Below, one piece after another: positions 32,025-43,696 of a DNA stretch of 64,000 bases (position 1 is the stretch's first letter; every line of letters begins with the position of its first letter). The translations under genes and the position numbers were made by a program. This DNA comes from Heterodera schachtii (lineage: Eukaryota; Nematoda; Chromadorea; Rhabditida; Heteroderidae). The DNA lies in contig SIJG01000189.1 of NCBI GenBank assembly GCA_023374025.1, positions 81,735 to 145,734 of the forward strand, written 5' to 3'. Below the pieces are notes generated by a model. That model saw only the letters and a list, made by a program, of their open reading frames with translations. It did not search any database and was not told the origin of the DNA.

Positions 32025-35016
32025 TCGAAGAGGTGGTGGCAGCATTCTCAACAGAATGTTGATTGTGAGCAGTGCCGTGCCCGGTGATGAACGGCGCTTG
32101 TTCGTTGCCAGAAATGTCCAACAAATTGAAGCGTGGCGCAGAAAATTTGACAACACAAAGAGACGGGGGAAGAAATCGGAGCTGAGTGAGCCCGACCAGC
32201 GACAAATGACACAATGCGTTGATCAGACAGAGCTGGAAAAAAATAATTTTGAAAATTAAATATTAGATGGCTTTGATGAATTACGTCTTTTTGGTCTAAA
32301 CTTTGAGACCCATCCAACAACCATGGCAAAAACGGGCAAACTTTTCAAATTTTTTAATAATTTTCATTAAAAATTTCATTATTTGCAAAACTATCCAGTC
32401 GGCATCTGCTGTAATCGACCCCTTCCGCCCCCCGCCACAAAATGTTCGCATTAAAATTACAAAAAAAAAAAAATCCCGGACCCCCCCCCCCCAAAAAAAG
32501 CCCTTTAAAATGTAAAAAAAAATGGTCGTCAAATGCTCAAAATTGCAAAAATTTGGCATTTTTTGGTGAAAATCTGTTATGAAATTACAAAACAAAAAAA
32601 GGGTTGGAGAGCAAAAATAGTCCTACAAATTAGGATTCTCCCGTTTTGTTTTCCTGAGAATACTCACATCCTCGGGCAGTTCCTCGAAAGGGTTGTGGTC
32701 CAGCCGAAGTGTGCCGAGTTGCTGGAGCCGTGAAATTGGTTTTGTCAGCCGAACAAGACGATTGAAGCAAGATTTAGACTGACAACTGACACTGGAAGAG
32801 CATCGATGAACATTTCCTACAATTTGAATTATTCTAGAAAAAATGGCAAGTTTAAAAAAAATTTAATAGCAATTTTTTGATCCAAATTTGCTAAAAACAT
32901 GAAAAAACTCTCAATTTTTCTCCAAGCGGCACGAATCTGCACCGAAACGGACCCCATAAATCCTAATTTTCCTTAAAAAATGGCTCAAAATCGCAAAAAT
33001 TGGCCCTTTTTGATAAAAATCGGCTAACAAATCGCACAAAAAAAAAAAAAATTAAATTTTCCAAGCGATGCCCTTTTTTGCAAAAAAAAAAAAAAAACGA
33101 CTACAAATTCCTGTTTTTTGTTGCTCTCCGCCGCAGCGTTTTTACAATAACACTGGAGAACTAAGGGGGAGGAAATTAATACCATCCCATTATTCCAAAT
33201 TTTGCTCTTTTTGGAAAGAAAAATTTCACGAAATAAAAAAAAAAATTTTCTCACCGGAAAATGTTTAAATTCGTTTTGGCTCAAGTCCAACGTGTTCAGC
33301 TGTTCCAGCTTTGAAATTGCACAAAACAGGCGCCAATTGCGTTCAGTGCACCATTCGTCCGAGCCCAATTTGTTGGCAGCCAACGAAAGTTGTTGCAAGC
33401 GGCGCATGCCAAACCAACGGATGTCCACGGCACGGAAGCCAATCCCGACAATGTCGAGGCGTTGCAGATTGGCCGATGAGGCTGTAAAAGCACATAATTA
33501 ATGAAATGGGACCGCAATTAGGGGATGGGTGAGGGAAATGTATTTCAGTAACAAATTTCGTTAAAACGGTATTTGATTAATTGGAAAAAGCAAAAAACGG
33601 AATGCTCATTTTTTCGATGAGCTACATAAATTAAGTTCTATTTTCCGCCTTGTCTAGTAATTTTGAAAAATTAAGAAAAAATATAAAAATTTCTAATGTT
33701 TTTTGAAAAAAATTCGTAACTAGTTTCAAAAACTGTACCGCCATTCGACCCAAATGGCAAAAAAAAATTTTTTTTCGCCTTGCCTATAATTTTTAAAATT
33801 TATAACAGGAAAAATTTGAATTAAAGTTTTCACTTGTTAGCAGATTTCTTGACCAAAATGGCCAAATTTTGGAGTTTAATGAATTAATTGAGGGAATGCT
33901 CGAAAATTTCAAAAAATTTTAAGTCGCTCGCCTTGTCTGATCATCGACTGATATTCCTGTCGCGATTGAATGCAAATTTTGGTCGGTTTCGCTGACGTAA
34001 TTGCCGAAATGCATTGGCGATGGACAGTCGAAACTGTTGCGATTGGCGGGGGCGATGACGGCACATTGGTGGGAGATGAACATGATGGAGCGGAACAGCT
34101 AATGTTGGCATCTACGGCATGCCGCAACAAGCCGTTCAAATGCAGCAAAAACTGGCAAAGTGCTTTAGGGTCTGCCTAAAAGCAAGAAAATGCCATAAAA
34201 AGAGTGGTGGCTCTTATGCTGTTTAAGCCAAATAAATTTTTTTTTTTTTTACATTTTTTTTACTTTCAAACAAAAAACATACGACTATATAGGTTTTCGG
34301 GATCGCTGATCACGAATTTGACACTCATTTTGGCCAACTTGTTTTTTATGGGGGTTAAACTGCAAAAGAGCCGGGCGGTTTTAACTTGGTTACTCTCATT
34401 GTTTGGGTTGTTTTTTGTAAGACACACCTGTGACACGTAAACTGTCAAATTCGGGTCCGCAAATTGAATGGTTGCCATCCCATTTCGCTTCATTTTGTCA
34501 AACAGTCGGTAGAAATGGCTCAACTAAAAACACATAAAATCGAATTGATTAAAATTTGCTTATTGTTAGACACCTTCCCAAGCGCTTTCAAGTGATAACA
34601 AGATTGTTACCAATGGTTGGCAAAAATCTTTAAAAATAATTTCACAATAATATTAAGTGTCGTGGAGCGGACTCGAACCACCAATCCCCTTTCCCTTTAC
34701 TATCTTCCAAAAACCACTGAGCCATACAAGAAAACTCGAAGGTCGGATCAAAACGGGTGCCACCTTAATTTTGCGTGGATGTCCTTTGTTCAGCCGAGTG
34801 GTCAGCAGCAGATAAAGCACTTTGCCACCATTTTCCTCTTCGCCCATCCCTTTGCGCTCGCATCCGAATGCAACAAAACCTACGGAGAAAATAAGTGGGG
34901 GGGGGGTATAATAAGGGAAAAGATGGACGGATTAATTTGTTGCGCACCGTTTGCTGAACGTCCCATGGCCTTCCCGTCGTTTTCCACTCGGAACACACAT
35001 TTTAAACGGGTCACCA
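32025..35016 (-). pseudogene. lrr-1 duplicate P3
   Basis: Start codon at 35016-35014. Exons: about 34947-35016, 34757-34873, 34428-34525, 33938-34179, 33258-33484, 32664-32813, and 32025-32234 (cut short). Many codons still read through: exon 3 keeps FADPNLTVYVSQ, exon 5 keeps SLAANKLGSDEW. Exon 7 stops being lrr-1 after ATTSSTV and continues as golgin-derived sequence, so no proper C-terminus exists. Intron 2 carries the same tRNA-like box pair as the live gene (near 34675-34740). Confidence 0.82.
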
Positions 35017-35089
35017 TTTTTGAACAACCTCAAGTTTTTAAATGAAAAAAATGGAAATGAATAATGTTTAAAAAAAATAAATCGTATTA

Positions 35090-35530
35090 CTGGAATATTG
35101 AACATTTTAAATAAAAACGCTAGAGAACGACACGGGCGAGCCCGGTACCCGATTTTTCTGGATCCGGAATCCGGTCCGGTGATTTTGGAAAAATAGGGAT
35201 TGACTGGATTACCTAGTTGACCGGATTGTGAGAGACCGGATCCGGACGTTTTTGAAAATACACAAGTCCGGTCCGGCGAATTTTTGACCAAATTTTTCCG
35301 GATTAAAACAAGGGATGGGAATTTAATAGAGACCGAGCCGGACCGGATCCGGCACCGGATTTTCCTGGATTTGGAATCCGGTCCGGCGATTTTTTGGAAA
35401 AATAGGGATTGACCGGATTACATAGATTCACCGGATTTTGAGAGACCGGACCTGGAACCAGGTCCTTTTTGAAAATGCCAATTCGGTCCGGCGAATTTTT
35501 GAACGGGATTTTTCCGGATTATGACCCAGC
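35090..35530. repeat. Dispersed GATCCGG-rich repeat, two units
   Basis: Two related units with GGAATCCGGTCCGG and GGGATTGACCGGATTA. The first matches 1365-1510. No gene here. 35531-35780 is AT-rich with nothing recognised. Confidence 0.55.
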
Positions 35531-35789
35531 AAAAATCCTTCATTTTGTTCATTTTCCTTTGAAAAATACCTCTTTGGCATAATGTCCTTTAAATTTAAAT
35601 GGTCAAAATTTCAAATTTTTCCCCCGGCGCGCCGCCGGTCCTGGAGTTTTTGGTCAGGGGCGCCGATGGGCGTTGCTGGGAAAATGTTAAAATTTGAGTT
35701 CAATTTGTTAACAAATTATGCCAAGAATGGTCAATTTTTATGGCTGTTTTTGTTTAAAAATCCTATTAATCAGAAAAAAAAAGTTCAAA

Positions 35790-35870
35790 AAGAAAACGTC
35801 AACCGGTATCGAACTCATGACAAAAAATACTGTTAGTATTGAAGCACTAACCACTATTCTACAAAAGACA
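35790..35870 (-). other. Degenerate tRNA-like sequence
   Basis: On the minus strand TAGAATAGTGG (35861-35851) and AGTTCGATACC (35815-35805) resemble A and B boxes with one mismatch each. Stems do not pair well. A hAT-like element begins 9 bases beyond. Confidence 0.4.
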
Positions 35871-35878
35871 TTTAAAAA

Positions 35879-36583
35879 CAGGGCTCCCAGATTAAAAATT
35901 TCAAAAGCCTCATTTCGCAGTCAAAAAAGCCTCATTTTGGATCAAAAAGCCTCATTTTTACAAAATTTATTCAAAACCTTAAATGTTTAAATGTTATATT
36001 TTTGATTGTCCATGATCAATTTTTTGATTATAAATAGGTAATCATTTTATGAAATTCTAAGTATTTTTTTGCAGCGATTTTTCAAAAAAACTTTTGGGGA
36101 ACCGGGGGGGCCGGCGGTGCCGATAGGCGCCGCCGAGAGAAATTTTGCGATTTTTAATACGATTTGTTAACAGATTTGTCCACAAAAATGGCCAAAAACC
36201 TCATGCCAACTTATCAAAATTAAGCAATATTTAAAAAATCTGACGAATTTGCCACAAAAACATCAAAAATATTCAAAATTTCTCAAACCACCACAAAAAG
36301 CCTCATTTTTTGGGTCCGGCGGTGCCGATAGGCGCCGCCGGGGAAAAAATTAAAAATGTTGACTATATCTTTAGCTGATTTTCATTGAAAAAATTCTAAA
36401 TTTTGTAAATTTTCGGAAAAGAATTGGTTTTTTTCTAGTTTTTTTAACAAAAAACCATAAAAAATCTCAAAATTTCTCAAAAAACCACAAAAAACCTCAA
36501 AGCCTCATTTCAAAAAAAAAAAACCTCATTGACCTATCAAAAAACCACAAAATGAGGCTAAAGCCTCACATCTGGGAGCCCTG
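35879..36583. mobile_element. hAT-like non-autonomous element, 8-bp TSD
   Basis: TIR CAGGGCTCCCAGAT at 35879-35892 and ATCTGGGAGCCCTG at 36570-36583, with TTTAAAAA duplicated at 35871-35878 and 36584-36591. The interior has many AAAGCCTCATTTT-type repeats next to both ends, and no transposase. CAG-starting ends with 8-bp duplications are typical of hAT. Confidence 0.8.
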
Positions 36584-36591
36584 TTTAAAAA

Positions 36592-36980
36592 TGAAAGCAA
36601 ATTTAATTTAATTAATAAAAAATTTTAAAACATTAAAAAAATTCAACATTTGTAAATTTTTGCTTTTCTCCCACAAAATACCATTCTTAGGGGCCTATAT
36701 TTAACCCCGAGGGGTTGGAAGCGTCGGGGTTGGGATTTACCCCGAAAAATGGCCAAAAATGTCGCGGGTCGGGTCGGGGTCGCAACCCTAATTCGGAATC
36801 CTTTTCCCAATCTGCAAATTTTTGACTTTTCTCGAGTTTTTGTTAAGGATTGGTCAATAATAATGTCAGCGATCCTGAAAACTCATATAAACGAAAAAAA
36901 GTTTGGCTTCTAGTATTTTTCGGGGACCAGAACTGGAAGCCTAAAGTGGGAAAGTGCCGAATTCACTTTAAAAAAAATTC
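36592..36980. other. AT-rich repeat remnants
   Basis: Contains a GGGGTCGGGTTGGGG-like GC patch (36700-36790) and part of a GTCAGCGATCCTGAAAAC repeat near 36870. No gene seen. Confidence 0.4.
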
Positions 36981-36984
36981 ATAA

Positions 36985-37590
36985 TATCCGAAAAAGTCCC
37001 CCCAAAAATCTGAAATAATTCATGTAAGGCTAAATTTTTAAGCTCATCAAAAAAGTCAATTGCACCATGTTCATCAGATAACTCCTTCATGGTGATCCGA
37101 AAACTCAAAAATGGCTTGAAAGCCGGAAAATTTTCGGAAAAAATTCTTAGGGGGTTGGGAAAATTTTTCTGCAAAGAATTATTATGCCCATCCGAAAGAG
37201 CACAAAATGCTCTACAAAACGGCCTTTAGTTGGTGGCTCTAAGACACGTCTAGAGTGATGCTCCGTTAGTTAAAAACGGATGTCGCAAAAATGAATGAAA
37301 AATGTTTTAAAATTGACCATTTTTTGAGTAGTCAATATTCAATCAAAGGTGAATCAGCGGAGACTCGCCGTAGAGCCACCAACCAAAGACCATTTTGTAG
37401 AGCATTTTGTTCTCTTTCGGATAAGATTAATTTTTTTCCGAAACTTTTCGCCGCTTTCAAGCCATTTTTGAGTTTTCAAGTCACTAAGAAGTAGTGATCT
37501 GATGAATATGGTATAATTGACTTTTTGATGAGCTTAAAAATTTAGCCTTACATGAATTATTTCAGATTTTTGGTGGACTTTTTCCGGTTA
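36985..37590. repeat. Foldback element with CTCTACAAAA inner ends
   Basis: About 240-bp arms, inverted and diverged: 36985-37245 carries CATGTAAGGCTAAATTTTTAAG and 37365-37590 its inverse. Each arm includes GAGCACAAAATGCTCTACAAA-like sequence. Related single arms lie at 38000-38210 and 14150-14345. Confidence 0.7.
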
Positions 37591-38209
37591 TTTTTTATTT
37601 TTTTAGAAAGTGAACCTATCACTTTGTGTCACCTATTTTATAGAAAAACTGATAGATATTGAAGATCAAAAAAGAAAATCTTTCTTTTATCAATTAAATC
37701 TTATTTTTTCTACATATTTCATTGTTTAGCACAATTTCAAATAATTTCGTCAATTAAAAAATTCAAAAAACTCAAATTTGGGGGTGAACCTATCATTTTG
37801 TGTCACACTGTAGGTATTAAAACAAAAAACGAAAAATTTGTATTTTGTAGCATTTTTTATGTGCTTTCGAATGGTATAAATCAATACTCAAAAGAATGTT
37901 GTGCATAAACACTATACTTTGCTAAACGAATTGTGCTCAAATTTTGACTTGTCAAAAGTTTATCTACACCCCAAAAAATCAATATTCTGTAGGCCAAAAA
38001 TTCTGAAAAAATGCTAACTTTTGATGATGATCAAAAAAGTCTTTTACGTCATCTTGATCAGATCACTCCTTCATGGTGATCCAAAAACCCAAAAATGGCT
38101 TGAAATCGGGAAAATTTTCGAAAAAAATTCCTAGGGGGTTGGGAAAAATTTTCTGGAAATTTTGAGTAGGCCTATGAGAAAGAGCACAAAATTCTCTACA
38201 AAATGCAAA

Positions 38210-38675
38210 TGATCGCATGTCTCTACGAACACACTCAACAAATCTTTTTCAATTATCATCATTTACGATATATCCATATATCAGTTAAATTTTATTCTCA
38301 GTTTACATTTTTTCTATATTCATCAACATTCTCATTTTTCATATTCTTTCTTTGCTTTATTTTCATTTATTATCTCTTACATGTACTATATTATCTAATT
38401 ATTTTATATACTTATATACCCATTACAATTAATCATATTCACTATATATAGTTGTAAATATTAACATATTTTTTTATATATACTATATATAAAAAACATG
38501 TCCCCCAAGTTTTTCACTGTCCCTCATATTCATTTTTTCAACAGGAATTATTATTAATAATTATATAATTTTATACATATTTTTTTATAATATTTTATAT
38601 CTTACATTTTTTATTATATATACGATTTAATCAAAATATTGTGTTTTATTAAAATATGAGATATTATTTATAGGT
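38210..38675. other. Very AT-rich stretch
   Basis: Strongly AT-biased low-complexity DNA (many TATATA and CATATT strings). The long ORF here is a compositional effect. No gene assigned. Confidence 0.5.
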
Positions 38676-38968
38676 ATGAAAAATTTATTGGGAAATAAAA
38701 AAAAATTTATTGATGATAACAACAATTTTAATCCTAAAGAATTAAACACAAAGTTTATTTTTTAATTGAGAATAAAGAGGTTGTCTGTGTAAAGTGTAAT
38801 AAAACACACAAATTTTTAAATAGAGTTTTTTATAATAACACAAATATCTTTTATTTTGAACACGATATTTCTGTTAGTGTTGGAAAAACTTTGTTTTTTA
38901 AGTTTGGCAAAGAAAGTAAAAGATCACCTATTTCAAAAAAGGGGATATATACGTATTATTTTGATTAA
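38676..38968 (+). pseudogene. Broken AT-rich ORF with a CxxC motif, unrecognised
   Basis: From ATG 38676 the frame reads MKNLLGNKKKFIDD and on to a stop at 38763-38765. In the next frame a protein-like stretch continues to the stop at 38966-38968: NKEVVCVKCNKTHKF, then FYFEHDISVSVGKTLFFKFG and KKGIYTYYFD. Codon use is far more AT-rich than in the host genes. It might be the relic of a virus-like or transposon-borne gene, but I recognise no family. Confidence 0.35.
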
Positions 38969-39198
38969 TCCACAAGCGTTCAAAATGAAAGATTTAAATA
39001 CGAAGTGTTGCAGAATAGTAAATCAATGATTTTTAATTATTGGTGTTAATTGGGTAAAGTTTTAAACATGAAAAAGGATTTAAAAAAAATCTGATAACAT
39101 TAATACTGAAATGATATAATTAAGCAACAATTAACATATTGGACTTGAGCCAAAACGAATTTAATCAAATAGCAAAAAAGGACAAAATATTTTTCTTT

Positions 39199-39405
39199 TT
39201 ATTCCTGTCCATGTTCTGGCAGCGGGTGGTGTTGTGGAGGGAATGGTCCCTCTTCATCCTCCTCATTTGGTCCTCCTCCGCCGCCGCCACCGTTGGGCAC
39301 TTCGCCGCCGCCATCATGCCGCGTCCACAGCCACCAGGCCGTAAATCCAGCCACGCCTGTTGCCAGTGCAGCCGCCGCGAACAAAAGAGGCGTTCGTTGA
39401 GCCAT
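39199..39405 (-). CDS. Small membrane-protein family, intact copy D (68 aa)
   Basis: ATG at 39405-39403, preceded by GCTCAGAACA, which looks like a splice (possibly trans-splice) acceptor. Residues 1-5 are MAQRT. About 6-27 form one hydrophobic helix ending in AWWLW. Then come Thr-Arg, a Gly/Asn-rich linker (residues 31-46), an acidic NEEDEEG (47-53) and a His/Pro tail PFPPQHHPLPEHGQE. Five relatives in this window share the N-terminus, the Trp cluster or the tail. I know of no named family. A single-pass membrane or signal-anchored product is inferred from hydropathy only. It lies about 0.6 kb downstream of the pseudogene lrr-1 P4 in the same orientation. Confidence 0.6.
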   Translation of the reverse strand: MAQRTPLLFAAAALATGVAGFTAWWLWTRHDGGGEVPNGGGGGGGPNEEDEEGPFPPQHHPLPEHGQE

Positions 39406-39524
39406 TGTTCTGAGCAATGAATAAATGAGACTCAGTGGAATTTTGGTAATAGTCTGGTTTGTACTCCCCATTTTTGGAAAAAAATTACAAAATTTTTTTG
39501 CTATAATAACAAGTTTTCTGGGGG

Positions 39525-40009
39525 TTTGAGGTCACTGATCATGAATATGGCATCCTTTTCGGCCAATTCCGGAACCCGGACCCGAGTTCGAATCAAAAGT
39601 AGAAAATTCAAATTTTCGAATTTTTGGTTTAACGACTTAGATCTTTTATTGCAAAATTAGTAGCTTTTAGAATATTTCCGTGCATTTAAACCGAGTATAA
39701 GCAAAACAGTATATTTGATGAAATTTATTTTTGTGTATGAACGGAAAAAAGTGAAAACTCAAAAATAGGGCAAAATGGATGTCACCTGCTGATTTTGCGA
39801 ATGTCTTTGTCGGAAATGCACGGCAAAAATTACCAAAATTTCTTGCTGTAAAAAACATGTTTTTAAAAACAAACAAATGAAATCGGTAATTAAGAAACAT
39901 GAAAATGTCATTATAACAAATAAACAAATTAGGTCATGAAAAATAAAAAAAGGAATTTTTTTACGAAAATGCAAGCATTTTTTACTACAGTGACAAATTA
40001 TTTAACGAA
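39525..40009. repeat. Repeat-rich spacer between copy D and lrr-1 P4
   Basis: A single arm of the CACTGATCATGAATATGG repeat (39525-39660), then sequence shared with 27890-28020 and 8772-8850 (TTAAG(A)AACATGA block, GGTCATGAAAAATAAAAA). No gene. Confidence 0.5.
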
Positions 40010-43000
40010 AAACAGTGAATAGCTGATGACAATAGGCACACCGACGAAGCCATTGACGCATTGAACGACAAATGAAAGTGGCAAACAGTCCAGAGCAATT
40101 TCCTGGATTCAAAGAAATGCATAATTGTTGAAAAGCATAAACCATACAGCAGCAAGGACAAAGTTTTTCAAAAAGCAATTTATTAGTCGGTTAAAAGAGA
40201 TAAAGCGGATATCCCAGGACAGTCGTTGTGGAAGCAGTCCGTTTTCCACCCGAAAAATTAAAAAATAAATAAAACATTTTCCAAAAAAAAACAAATCATA
40301 GGAAATTTCTTAGTAAGAAAATTTCAAGAAATAATTTTTAAAACTTTTCAGCGATTTTTTTTGAACTACTAATTTTTTTTCAAAAAATTTTTTTAAATTT
40401 TCGGGGGGGGGGGATACGACAAGGAGTGAAATGAAGTACACCCGTCGTTGTCCGTTCCCACTTTCTCACTTATTGTTCAGCACTGCGGCAGCAGCAAAAT
40501 CACAAAGTGCCGGCGGAGCAGTAACAGAAACAACTGTCGAAGAGGTGGTGGCAGCATTGTCAACCGAATGTTGATTGTGAGCAGTGCCGTGCCCGGTGAT
40601 GAACGGCGCTTGTTCATTGCCAGAAATGTCCAACAAATTGAACCGTGGCGCAGAAAATTTGACGACACAAAGAGACGGGGGAAGAAATTGGAGCCGATTG
40701 AGCCCGACCAGCGACAGATGACACAACGAGTTGATCAGACAGAGCTGAAAAAAAAGAATTTTGAAAATTGAAATATTAAATGTCTCTGAATTTTGTCTTT
40801 TGGGCCTAAACTTTGAGACCCATCCAACAACCATGGCAAAAATGGGCGAACTTTTCAAATTTTTTTAATGATTTTCTTTAAAATTTCAAGTTTGCACCGG
40901 CGGCATCTGCTGCATTCGAACCCTCCCCACCATTTCGCCCGCAAAAGGCATCAAAATGTTCGCATTAAATTACAAAAAAAAAAAAATTCCCGGACCCCAC
41001 CCCCAAAAAAAAAGTTCTTTGAAAGACGTACCGCAAAAAAAGCCCTTTAAAATGTAAAAAAATGTTCGTAAAATGCTCAAAATTTCAAAAATTTGGCATT
41101 TTTTGGGTGAAAATCTGTTATGAAATTACAACAAAAAAAAAAAAAAAATCGGTGCGAAGAGCAAAGAAAGTCCTACAAATTAGGCTTCTCCCGTTTTTTC
41201 CCCTGTATACTCACATCCTCAGGCAGTTCCTCGAAAGGGTTATGGTCCAACCGAAGTGTGCCGAGTTGCTGGAGTCGACAAATTCGATTTGTCAGCCGAA
41301 CAAGATGATTTGAAGCAAGATTTATGCTGACAATTGACACCGGAAGAGCATCGATGAACATTTCCTGACAATTTGAATTATTCTAAAAAAATGGCAAGTT
41401 TTAAAGAATTTAATAGCAATTTTTTATGAAAATTTGCTAAAAACATGAAAAAACTCTCAATTTTTCTCCAAGCGGCACGAATCTGCACCGAAACGGACCC
41501 CATAAATCCTGATGTTTCTTAAAAAAATTGGCTCAAAATCGAAAAAAATTGGCCATTTTTGATGAAAATCTGCTAACAAATCGTACCCAAAAAATTTTTT
41601 CCCTGGCGGCGCACTTTTTTGCAAAAAACGACTACAAATTCCTGTTTTTTTTACTCTCCGCCGCAGGGTTTTTACAAAAACCCTGGAGAACTAAGGGGAA
41701 GGAAATTAATCCATTATTCCAAATTTTGCTCTTTCTGGAAAGAAAAATTTCACGAAATAAAAAAAAAAGTTTTTCTCACCGGAAAATGTTTAAATTCGTT
41801 TTGGCTCAAGTCCAACGTGTTCAGTTGTTCCAGCTTTGAAATTGCACAAAACAGGCGCCAATTGCGTTCAGTGCACCATTCGTCCGAGCCCAATTTGTTG
41901 GCAGCCAACGAAAGTTGCTGCAAACGGCGCATGCCAAACCAACGGATGTCCACGGCACGAAAGCCAATCCCGACAATGTCGAGGCGTTGGAGATTGGCCG
42001 ATGAGGCTGTAAAAGCACATAATTAATGAAATGGGACCGCAATTAGGGGATGGGTGAGGGAAATGTATTTCAGTAACAAATTTCGTTAAAACGGTATTTG
42101 ATTAATTGGAAAAAGCAAAAAACGGAATGCTCATTTTTTCTATGAGCTAAAATAAGTTCTATTTATATTTTTCGCCTTGCTTAGTAAATTTGAAGAATTA
42201 TAGCAAAAAAACATAAAAAATTTTCTAATCTTTTTTGAAAAAAATTCGTAAATAATTTCAAAAACTGTACCGCCATTCGCACAAATGGCAAAAATTTTTT
42301 TTTTTTGCATTGCCTATAATTTTGAAAATTTATAACAGAAAAAAACTTGAATTAAAATTTTCAGTTGTTAGAAGATTTTTCGACACAAATGGCAAAATTT
42401 TGGGTTTTAATGCAGAATTGAGGGGGATGCTCGAAAATTTCAAAAAATTTTAAGTCGCTCGCCTTGTCTGATCATTGACTGGTATTCCTGTCGCGATTGA
42501 ATGCAAATTTTGCTCGGTTTCGCTGACGTAATTGCCGAAATGCATTGGCGATGGACAGTCGAAACTGTTGCAATTGGCGGCGACAACTTTGGCGATGACG
42601 GCACATTGGTGGGAGATGAACATGACGGGGCGGAACAGCTAATGTTGGTGTCAACGGCATGCCGCAACAAGCCGTTCAAATGCAGCAAAAACTGGCACAG
42701 TGCTTTAGGGTCTGCCTAAAAGCAAGAAAATGCCATAAAAAGAGTGGTGGCTCTTATGCTGTTTAAGCCACATAAATTTTTTTTTACATTTTTTTCACTT
42801 TCAAACAAAAAACATATAAATATATAGGTTTTCTGGATCGCTGATCACGTATCTGAAACTCATTTTGGCCAACTTCGAGTCACGGTCCCAAATTCGAACA
42901 AAAAGTCAAAAATTTCGACCCAGAAAACACCTATAAACACGCTTTCACGACTTTAGAGCCAAAAATTTTTTTATGGGGGTTAAATTGCATAAGAGCCGGG

Positions 43001-43647
43001 CGGTTTTAACTTGGGCTACTCTCATTGTTTGGGTTGTTTTTTGTAAGACACACCTGTGACACGTAAACTAGTCAAGTTCGGGTCAGCAAATTGAATGGTT
43101 GCCAACCCATTGCGCTTCATTTTGTCAAACAGTCGGTAGAAATGGCTCAACTAAAAAACACATAAAAATCGAATTGTTTAAAATTTGCTCACAATCAGAC
43201 TCCTTCCCAAGCGTTTTCAAGTGATAACAAGATTGTTACCAAGGGTTGACAAAAATCTTTAAAAATAATTTCACAATAATATTAATGTCGTGGAGCGGAC
43301 TCGAACCACCATCCCCTTTCCCTTTACAATCTTCCAAAAACCACTGAGCCATACAGGAAAACTCGAAGGTCGGATCAAACGGGTGCCACCTTAATTTTGC
43401 GTGGATGTCCTTTGTTCAGCCGAGTGGTCAGCAGCAGATAAAGCACTTTGCCACCATTTTCCTCATCGCCCATCCCTTTGCGCTCGCATCCGAATGCAAC
43501 AAAACCTATGGAGAAAATGAGAGGGGGGGGGGGGTATAAAAGAGGGGAAAAGATGGACGGATTAATTTGTTGCGCACCATTTGCTGAACGTCCCATGGCC
43601 TTCCCGTCGTTTTCCACTCGGAACACACATTTTAAACGGGTCACCAT
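40010..43647 (-). pseudogene. lrr-1 duplicate P4, on the left arm of the inverted repeat
   Basis: Mirror copy of the live gene. Start codon at 43647. Exons: about 43578-43647, 43391-43506, 43056-43152, 42466-42718, 41782-42008, 41216-41365 and 40470-40744, plus an exon 8 relic at about 40010-40106. Exon 3 has one extra base (CTTGACTAGTTTAC against CTTGATAGTTTAC in the live gene), which breaks the frame. Exon 8 has lost about 34 bp and its end. Exons 4 and 5 differ by a few residues (T for A, L for P, D for V). So this copy is dead but very young. Confidence 0.85.
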
Positions 43648-43696
43648 TTTTGAACACTCCTCAAGTTTTTAAATGAAAAAAATGGAAATGAATCCT
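40186..43696. repeat. Left arm of the 3.5-kb inverted repeat
   Basis: Begins GTCGGTTAAAAGAGATAAAG, which is the inverse of the sequence ending at 48092. The inner end ...GGAAATGAATCCT is the inverse of 44579 onward. Arms of 3511 and 3514 bp differ by scattered substitutions and small indels. Confidence 0.93.

Noticed and set aside
38203..38451. 82-residue multi-membrane ORF
   Set aside because: AT-driven Phe/Ile/Tyr run in low-complexity DNA.
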